Origin: Dehalococcoidia bacterium
GTDB lineage: Bacteria > Chloroflexota > Dehalococcoidia > Bin125
Assembly: GCA_022822375.1 (NCBI GenBank)
Contig: JAJEBU010000020.1
Location: forward strand, 1-53,290
Length of the DNA: 53,290 nt
Direction: 5' to 3'
This document shows, piece after piece, positions 46,414-53,290 of this stretch (positions are counted from its first letter, which is position 1; every line of letters starts with the position of its first letter). Below the pieces are notes generated by a model. The model saw nothing but the letters and a program-made list of their open reading frames with translations. It was not told the DNA's origin and ran no database searches. Both the position numbers and the translations under genes were made by a program.

Positions 46414-49400
46414 TCAGGCCGCCAGACGCAGCGCCCCGTGTAACTCGATCCGCCTCAGGAACCACAGAAACGCGCCCAGATTCAACACAAACAGCGCCAC
46501 CAACGCACCAAACAACACCCCCACCCCCGGCCAGTCGATGATGAACGCCAACGGAGGCACCACGTCGCGTCCGTCCGGAGTCAACGCGAAGAAATCCAGC
46601 AGAATCGCGCCGGCCTGCGTTCCGACGATCAGCCCCGCGCCCAGACCAATCCCGATCACCATCAACTGCTCAATGGCGATCAAGCCCAGAATCTGACGCA
46701 TCGACATGCCGACGCTCTGACACACCGCAAACTCCACCCGCCTCGCCTGCGCCGTCACCGCCGTCAAGACCACCAACCCAAACGCAGAGGCGATCGCCAC
46801 CGCCGCCACCGCACCGACAAACACGCCGTTCCAAGACGCAACGATCAGCGGATCCGCCGCCAGCTCTGCGCGGGCCGACGCAATCGTCACGATTCGCCCG
46901 TCGTCCAACGCCAGCTCATGCTCCTCCACCAGCGAGGACCAGCGCTCGAGCGGCGCGTCAACCCATAGCTCATCGTCGACCGCCAGCGCGACGCCGGCCG
47001 CCGCGCTGCCGTAGAGCCGCTCGACGAGCGTCGCCCGATCGATCAGCACCAGCGGCTCGTCACGCTGCGGATCGTAGCTGGGAAACGTCTCGAACTCGCC
47101 CGCGACCACGAATGTCATCGGCGTCGGACCAACGCGAATGCGCACCATCTCGCCCACCTTCAGACGCCCCTGAGCCATCGCCTCGGCCGAGAGCAGCGCC
47201 GACATCGGCTGGCGCTCTGCGGCATAACGAACACCACGCAGCGATGCCGGCGTCTCGTTCCACCGATACCGCGCGCCCCCGTCGCCCCCGTCGCCGGCGT
47301 CCAACGAGTCGAACGCCGGCTCTCCGACCGCAAGCGGCATCGCCTCCCAGTCCCCAGAGTCGAACTCGGCCAGTGTGTGTACACCCACTGAGTCGCGGTA
47401 CGTCAGGTCGCGCAAGATGATCTCACCCGCGGCCCGCGTCGCCGCCGCGTCCAACGAGACCAGCGTCAGCGGCAGGCGCGGACGCTCCACAACGCCAGGA
47501 CGCCACGCGCTCCGCGACTGCACGATTCGAGCCCCCTCCAGCGGCAAGTACACATCAGGCGTTCCGGCCAACCGCGTGGACAACACCGCTGCCACGGGCG
47601 CGGAGCCCGATACCTGTTCCGCATACGGTTCCAGCGTCCCGATGCTGTACCACCAATATCGCCCGACTGCGTCGAGCACCTTGATCCCGACGGTCGTCTG
47701 CTCGCGAATCTCGATCGGCGTCAGGCGAAGCTCCAACACACCGCCGAATCGGTCAATCACCGCGCCTGCAGACTGCGACGCCGCCGGCGCCAGCGACTCC
47801 AGCAGCGACGGCCGCAGCGCCCACCCCACATCGCGCTCGCGCAACTGCGAAGCGATCTCCGCCGCGTCGACCGCGCCCAGTTGCAGACGCCCTGAGTCTT
47901 CGTCGCCGTCGAACGCGCCCGTGATCCGTTGAACGCGCGCGACACTGCCGTGGCCCACTTCCGCAATCCGCTCGAACGGAATCTGCTCCGCGTGCGGCTC
48001 CGTCAGCCGCACCTCCGCGCCCACGGCATGCAGCGCCCGGTCGTCGTACGACGCCTCAAGCGTCGTCCGGAACGACGCGGCGAACACCGCCAGCGCGCCA
48101 GCGATGGTCAACAGCAGCACCGTCCGCGCGTAGTGCGTCGGCGTGCGGCCCAGATACCACGCGCCCAACAGCAGCGTCAGCGATCGCAGCGGCGACGCCG
48201 CCCGCGCCAACCCGCGCATCGCCGGCGGGAACAGCCGCAGCACGATCAAGCCAACCACGAACAGCAGCACCGTCGGCGTCGCCACCGCCAACCAATCCAG
48301 CCGCGTCTCGCCCACCAGCGGCGAGTCAATCGGGTCGCCCGCCCATTGCAGCTCGAAGATCAGCAACGCGCCAAGCGCCGCCACTGCAGCGTCGATCAAC
48401 GCCCGCTGCGTCCACGACGCCGGCGGCCGGCCCCGCTCCCGCCGAGTCGTGACCATCGTCTGACGCGTCGCCCGGTACGTCGGCACCGCTTGCGCCAGCA
48501 ACGCCAGTGCGCCCGCCCCGAGCGCCAGATACCACGACTCCGCCGGCAACGACACCGCCAGCAACGGCCCGCCGCCCGTCAGCAGCAACGCCTCGTCGAA
48601 CGGCGGCACCAGCCCCAACAGGCTGACCAGACCCAACCCGATCAGCGGACCCAGCGCGACCGCCGGCGCCGTCAGGATCGCCGCCTCCACCAGGTGCAGC
48701 AGGGCCACGTCACGCTGACGAGCACCGCGCGAGCGCAGCCACGCCGTGTCCTCCGTGCGCTGTTCCGCCAACATCGCCGACGCCACAATCGCGTACACCA
48801 ACACCGCGCCAACCAACTGCAGCACGATCATGAGCAGCGTCGACTGCGCAAACTGGAATCGACGACTGAAGTCCGCCAGCGTGTCGACGAGCTCCGTTTC
48901 CTGCTGGACCCCATCGAGCGACTGCGCAATCCGCCGCGTCATCTGCGCCAGCGCCTCCGACGCCTCCGACGCCTCAGCCGCCGATGCGCCGCTCAAGTCC
49001 GTGCGGAAGCGCTGCAGCAACGTCAGCCGCAGCGTCGGCGACTGGTCCGCCAAGACGCCCAACACGCTTGACCGGTCGGTCCAGAAACGCAACTCCGTAT
49101 CCCGAGCCGCAATCGGCAGATACACCGGATCGAGCGTCGACCATGCCCGCTCCGAACCCGGCGGCGTCACGATGCCCACAATCCGCACCCGAGTCTCGTG
49201 CTGCTGCCCCAACCAAAACGGCTGAGCCCAGAGCTCATCGCCGATCTGCAATCCGAACGCCTCAGCCTGACCCGTCTCAACCACCACTTCCACCGCGCCG
49301 TCGACCACAGTCGGCAGTCGACCGTCGCGCAGTTCCCCCGCTTCCGCCAGATCGTCCTGCACCGCAAACGTCGCATGATCAGCGTCGCCAACGCCGTACG

Positions 49401-49782
49401 GCTGATCGTCGCTGCGCAGGACATAGCCTCCTGTCCGCAGCGACACCATCCGCCCCACGATCAGGCTGTCCGCTGCCTTGACCGCTTCCTCCAGGATCAA
49501 CGACTCCACTTCCGCGACCGAGTCTGCATCCGCTGTCACGTTGCTGCGAATGAAGCGCAGGTCGAGCGAAGCCGGCTCCGCATCCGCCAACGTCTGGCGC
49601 AGGCCGAGCTGGCGGACGGCTTCGATAAACGTCGGCGCACTCGACGCCAACCCCACGGCCAACAGCGCACCGATCAGCAACACCGCCGACAACCGTGGCG
49701 CCGACAGAATCCGTCGGATCGCCAGACGGGCAAGCTCGCCCGCTGTCTCGCCGCGACCTGCATCGGGACGTTGGGCCGCCAT
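46414..49782 (-). CDS. FtsX/MacB-type ABC transporter permease, large
   Basis: 1122 aa; N-terminal TM, large extracytoplasmic domain, multi-TM FtsX-like segments (LVGAVLVYAIVASAMLAEQRTEDTAWLRSRGARQRDV; VVLTAVTAQARRVEFAVCQSVGMSMRQI). Confidence 0.82.
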   Translation of the reverse strand: MAAQRPDAGRGETAGELARLAIRRILSAPRLSAVLLIGALLAVGLASSAPTFIEAVRQLGLRQTLADAEPASLDLRFIRSNVTADADSVAEVESLILEEAVKAADSLIVGRMVSLRTGGYVLRSDDQPYGVGDADHATFAVQDDLAEAGELRDGRLPTVVDGAVEVVVETGQAEAFGLQIGDELWAQPFWLGQQHETRVRIVGIVTPPGSERAWSTLDPVYLPIAARDTELRFWTDRSSVLGVLADQSPTLRLTLLQRFRTDLSGASAAEASEASEALAQMTRRIAQSLDGVQQETELVDTLADFSRRFQFAQSTLLMIVLQLVGAVLVYAIVASAMLAEQRTEDTAWLRSRGARQRDVALLHLVEAAILTAPAVALGPLIGLGLVSLLGLVPPFDEALLLTGGGPLLAVSLPAESWYLALGAGALALLAQAVPTYRATRQTMVTTRRERGRPPASWTQRALIDAAVAALGALLIFELQWAGDPIDSPLVGETRLDWLAVATPTVLLFVVGLIVLRLFPPAMRGLARAASPLRSLTLLLGAWYLGRTPTHYARTVLLLTIAGALAVFAASFRTTLEASYDDRALHAVGAEVRLTEPHAEQIPFERIAEVGHGSVARVQRITGAFDGDEDSGRLQLGAVDAAEIASQLRERDVGWALRPSLLESLAPAASQSAGAVIDRFGGVLELRLTPIEIREQTTVGIKVLDAVGRYWWYSIGTLEPYAEQVSGSAPVAAVLSTRLAGTPDVYLPLEGARIVQSRSAWRPGVVERPRLPLTLVSLDAAATRAAGEIILRDLTYRDSVGVHTLAEFDSGDWEAMPLAVGEPAFDSLDAGDGGDGGARYRWNETPASLRGVRYAAERQPMSALLSAEAMAQGRLKVGEMVRIRVGPTPMTFVVAGEFETFPSYDPQRDEPLVLIDRATLVERLYGSAAAGVALAVDDELWVDAPLERWSSLVEEHELALDDGRIVTIASARAELAADPLIVASWNGVFVGAVAAVAIASAFGLVVLTAVTAQARRVEFAVCQSVGMSMRQILGLIAIEQLMVIGIGLGAGLIVGTQAGAILLDFFALTPDGRDVVPPLAFIIDWPGVGVLFGALVALFVLNLGAFLWFLRRIELHGALRLAA

Positions 49783-52700
49783 CAGTCCGCGCCCTCTCGG
49801 AGCAGCGGCGCGGCGTCACGACCAGTCGCCCAACGCGCAATCGCAGTCGTCCCGAGAATCGCGCATGCCGCAATCACGCCGATCCCCACACCAGCCAGCA
49901 CCCAATCCACCGACAGCGACGTCGGCGGCGCCGCCGCAACGCCCTCCGCCGTGACATCGAGAAATGCCAACAGCGCACCGGCAACCGCTCGTCCCAGCGC
50001 AACCCCCAGCGCGACGCCAGCAGCCAACACCAGCCCCACCTCCACCGCGGCCTGACCCGTCAACCCCCCGCGTCCCGCGCCCACAGTGCGCATCAGCGCG
50101 AACTCCCGTGCCCGCTCGCCGCCGGCCGCCGCCATCGTGAAGATCAATGCCGCCGAACCCACCACCAACAGGCCGATGAAGCCCACCACAAACAGCGCCG
50201 CCGCCCCGCCCGATCGGAACGGGTCTGACTCTGCCTGCGCGATCTGCGCCTCTGCGTCGAGCACCGTCGAGGACAGATACACCTCATCCATCAGCTCGTT
50301 GGCAGCCAGCCGAGCCTCGTCCGACGCAGCAGCCGCCCAGACCTCCGTGATCGGCAGCACCGCCTGCGCGGATGCCACCAACGACGCGCTGCGCAACGCT
50401 CGAAAGTCCGCAACCAGGAAACCGCCCTGGGCCGGATTCAGCGTCGGCACGTAGTCCACCACCGCCGCGATCCGCACCGGAATGCTCGCGTTGTTTAGCT
50501 CAATCGACACCTCGTCGCCCAGCGCGAGATCGGCCGCCGCCAGCGATCGCCGATCCAACGCCGCGTTGACCGGCAGGTTCGGCGACTCCCGCACGATGAT
50601 CCGCTCATCGCTCGCCGCCAGCTGCGCCCAGCGATACTCCAGCGCGCCGTCAGTGAACACGATCCGATCCTCGCCAGCTCCGCTCGACGCTGGAATCCAC
50701 GGCCCGTCCGAGTCAAATGCATCGACCGTCACCGACGCACCAGCGACGACCGCGCTCAGGTCGGAGATGTACAGCGTTCCCGTGGGCGCGCGCACCACGC
50801 GCGCCTGCGGGCGCATGATGATCGCCGCAATCCGCAGTGGTTGTGCCAGACCGCTCAGCGGTGCTCGCATCGTGACCGACGCATCGGTCACGATCGACGC
50901 CGTGCTCGTCCGAAACTGACGCATCTGTACGTGCCCGTTGGCGTCCAGCACGCGCGCCGCGATCTCCAGATTGCTGTTGCCCGGCTCGCTCCGCACATTG
51001 ATGGTCAGCGCCTCCGATCCCGCAGGCAGCTCCTGTCCCACGCGGCCCGGCTCCCGCGCGATCGCCGACAACAACGCCTCCGACGGCATCCCCAACAAGT
51101 CCGCGTCCAGCGTCGTGATCTGGTCCAGGCGATCAGTCTCCAGACCCAGCATCACCACACGCGATCCCGAACGGTCGCCGCCGATAGAGCCGATCCCTCG
51201 GTAGGCCGCTGCCGCGTCGATGCCTGGACGGCTGCGCAACGGCTCTGTCACCCGCGCCATCGTCGACACGCCCAAGTTCCCGCTGATCGACACGCCCCGA
51301 ACGTCGCTGCCGACCTCGTATTCGATCCGCTCCCGCTCGACGCTGCGAATCGTCGATGCATACGTCGCGGAGATCAGCCCGACCGCCGTCACAAACGCCG
51401 TCAACGCCGTCAGCAGCATCGGACCAGTCGGATTGCGCGACACCGTCAGCACGCCCAGATAGACCGCCGAGGGCATCGGCGCGCGCGACAGCAGCGACGC
51501 CAGGAATCCCCACACACGCGGCGCGACCCGCATAATCGTCAGCGCCGATCCCAGCAGCAACAACCCTGGGCTGAGCATCAGCACCGGATTGATCCCGCCC
51601 GACTCCACCGCCGACAGCGCGCCGCCCGATGCTTCACTCTCGAACTGCAGAAACAGCACCGCCGCCAATGCCAGCAGCGCGACATCCAGCCACGCGCGCT
51701 GCACCAACGATTGTCGCTGCGGGCGACCCGCCGCAACCCGCTGGTTCTGACGCTGACGCGCGTCGAACCAGGCCGGTGCCGCAAACGCCGCCCACGCAAT
51801 CGCCGCCCCGGCCACCGCCAGCGCCCACGCTTCCCAGGTCAGACGCGTCGCAAACGGCTCACCGCCAGAGACTCGCGCCACAGCCTCGAGCCGTCCTGAA
51901 TGGCTCAACGCAAACGCCGCCAGCGGCGCACCCAGCACAGCCGCCGGGACGGCCGCGATCCCGCCCAGCACCGCCTGCGCCCCCGCCTGCTGCCACGGAC
52001 GAGCCCCGCGAGCCGCCAGCCGCTCACGATCCACCCGCGTCCGCTGCGCCATCACCCGTCCCACGAGCGCCACCCCGAACATCGCCACCGCCGCGATCTG
52101 CAAGCCCGCCAACAGCGACTGTCCCGCCGAAAACTGCGCCTCACGCTCGAACTCCTGCAAGACCCCCAGCAGCAGCGTCGACGCCGCGCCGCCCTCCAAT
52201 CGGTTCGACTGCTGACGCCACGCCGTCAGGCCCTCGACGACTTCGCTGACGTCATCTGAGTTCAGCACCGACGACGCCAGCTCGGTTCGCATCCGATGCA
52301 TCACAGGCTCACCAAACGCCGCCAGCGCCTCATCGCTCACCGCGAGTCCGAAGTACGGCACCTCCGCGCCGCCCGGCGTCACGTAGAACTGCAAGTCGAA
52401 CCAGATATCCGTGTAGTGAAACGCCAGCACCCTCGACACCTGCGCCGCCGCCGGCTCGACCACCCCAGTGATCGTGAACCGCCGATCATCGCTGAATGCA
52501 ATCACCGTCCCGACGTCGATGCGCAAGCGCTCGGCCAGCGCTGCGCCAATGACCGCCTCGTCCAACGCCTCCGCCCACTCGCCACGCAGCAGCCGCGCGT
52601 GCACGTCCAGCTGCTCGAACGACATCAGGTACGCCAGCAGCGACTCCTGCACCTCATGGCCGATCCGCGTGAACTCCGTGAAGCTGCGCGGCGACTCCAT

Positions 52701-53027
52701 AATCCGTCGCGTCTCGCCCTCGAACCCGACGAACCGCGACAGCTGCTCCGAACGGATCTCCCCCGCCGACCTGGACACCGCGTCGAACTCCGCAACGTCT
52801 GGCAGCTGTCTGCTGCGCTGGAAATCGGCAAACGCTGCGCCGCGCGGTGACTGTGCGATCAACTCGCGAAGCGCCAAATCCGCCGTTGCCGCTCGGAAGA
52901 CCAGCGGCAACGCCACCAGCGACGCGGCAATCACCAGCAGCGCCGACGCGCTGATCATCAACAGCCAGCCGCCGCGCAACTCCCGCAGCGCCGCCAATCG
53001 GAGTAGCCGAAGCAAACCCAGCATCAC
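49782..53027 (-). CDS. FtsX/MacB-type ABC transporter permease, large
   Basis: 1081 aa; same architecture (GSAALIFTMAAAGGERAREFALMRTVGAGRGGLTGQAAVEV); overlaps the next permease start. Confidence 0.82.
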   Translation of the reverse strand: MMLGLLRLLRLAALRELRGGWLLMISASALLVIAASLVALPLVFRAATADLALRELIAQSPRGAAFADFQRSRQLPDVAEFDAVSRSAGEIRSEQLSRFVGFEGETRRIMESPRSFTEFTRIGHEVQESLLAYLMSFEQLDVHARLLRGEWAEALDEAVIGAALAERLRIDVGTVIAFSDDRRFTITGVVEPAAAQVSRVLAFHYTDIWFDLQFYVTPGGAEVPYFGLAVSDEALAAFGEPVMHRMRTELASSVLNSDDVSEVVEGLTAWRQQSNRLEGGAASTLLLGVLQEFEREAQFSAGQSLLAGLQIAAVAMFGVALVGRVMAQRTRVDRERLAARGARPWQQAGAQAVLGGIAAVPAAVLGAPLAAFALSHSGRLEAVARVSGGEPFATRLTWEAWALAVAGAAIAWAAFAAPAWFDARQRQNQRVAAGRPQRQSLVQRAWLDVALLALAAVLFLQFESEASGGALSAVESGGINPVLMLSPGLLLLGSALTIMRVAPRVWGFLASLLSRAPMPSAVYLGVLTVSRNPTGPMLLTALTAFVTAVGLISATYASTIRSVERERIEYEVGSDVRGVSISGNLGVSTMARVTEPLRSRPGIDAAAAYRGIGSIGGDRSGSRVVMLGLETDRLDQITTLDADLLGMPSEALLSAIAREPGRVGQELPAGSEALTINVRSEPGNSNLEIAARVLDANGHVQMRQFRTSTASIVTDASVTMRAPLSGLAQPLRIAAIIMRPQARVVRAPTGTLYISDLSAVVAGASVTVDAFDSDGPWIPASSGAGEDRIVFTDGALEYRWAQLAASDERIIVRESPNLPVNAALDRRSLAAADLALGDEVSIELNNASIPVRIAAVVDYVPTLNPAQGGFLVADFRALRSASLVASAQAVLPITEVWAAAASDEARLAANELMDEVYLSSTVLDAEAQIAQAESDPFRSGGAAALFVVGFIGLLVVGSAALIFTMAAAGGERAREFALMRTVGAGRGGLTGQAAVEVGLVLAAGVALGVALGRAVAGALLAFLDVTAEGVAAAPPTSLSVDWVLAGVGIGVIAACAILGTTAIARWATGRDAAPLLREGAD

Positions 53028-53075
53028 CCAATGCTACGCCCGCCCACCCCCAGTCCCCGCGTCACAACTCCCAGT

Positions 53076-53290
53076 CCCAGCTTCATGCAGGGACCCGCTC
53101 GGCTCCCAGTCCCTGCTTCACGCAGGGACCCGCTCGGCTCCCCAACTGCCGTGTCCCCGTGCCCCGACACGGGGACCCCTGCATGAAGCAGGGGATGGAA
53201 GAGAGAGGCGCAGCAACCCGCTCGGTTCCCGTTCCCTGCGTCACGCAGGGACCCGCTCGGTGCCCCGCAAGCCGAGCTGACCCCTGCATG
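53076..53290. repeat. Cluster of the same short hairpin repeats (four copies plus one truncated by the window end)
   Basis: CCCAGCTTCATGCAGGG 53076-53092; CCCTGCTTCACGCAGGG 53111-53127; CCCCTGCATGAAGCAGGGG 53176-53194 (inverted); CCCTGCGTCACGCAGGG 53234-53250; cccctgcatg at 53281-53290. Confidence 0.9.

Noticed and set aside
53076-53290. Possible CRISPR array from repeated GCAGGGACCCGCTCGG units
   Set aside because: Spacing is irregular, one copy is inverted, spacers are not uniform in length, and no cas genes are present.

Overview
High-GC bacterial chromosomal window, gene-dense, with about 49 supportable CDS, one tRNA-Pro(GGG), and no rRNA, CRISPR array or transposase that I can see. Gene content suggests a Chloroflexota-like genome (inference from gene types only; no search was run). 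Metabolic and housekeeping genes include hisG, a metF-like gene, a cysteine desulfurase divergent from an IscA/ErpA-type gene, nuoB/nuoI/nuoG-like genes, an HpaB-type hydroxylase, acyl-CoA dehydrogenase, a molybdenum hydroxylase large subunit, ClC and CrcB channels, and a pair of very large FtsX-type permeases. Accessory content includes three Uma2 paralogs, a tandem PaREP1/HEPN-like duplication, a UvrD helicase-nuclease, a double NYN-like protein and a DUF309-dUTPase fusion. I did not find one clear, complete, undescribed multi-gene system. The best leads are: (1) a family of short hairpin repeats either side of the FtsX pair; (2) three tandem 12-bp repeats in the divergent Fe-S promoter region; (3) a lipoprotein gene translationally coupled to a Uma2 gene and broken by an apparent 1-nt frameshift; (4) a DUF309-dUTPase fusion; (5) a BY-kinase-like membrane protein with no Walker A motif; (6) a MoaD/ThiS-like protein with residues after its GG motif; (7) a mosaic PaREP1 duplication; (8) a double NYN-like protein with complementary degenerate motifs. 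Family calls come from reading the translations and were not checked by search.
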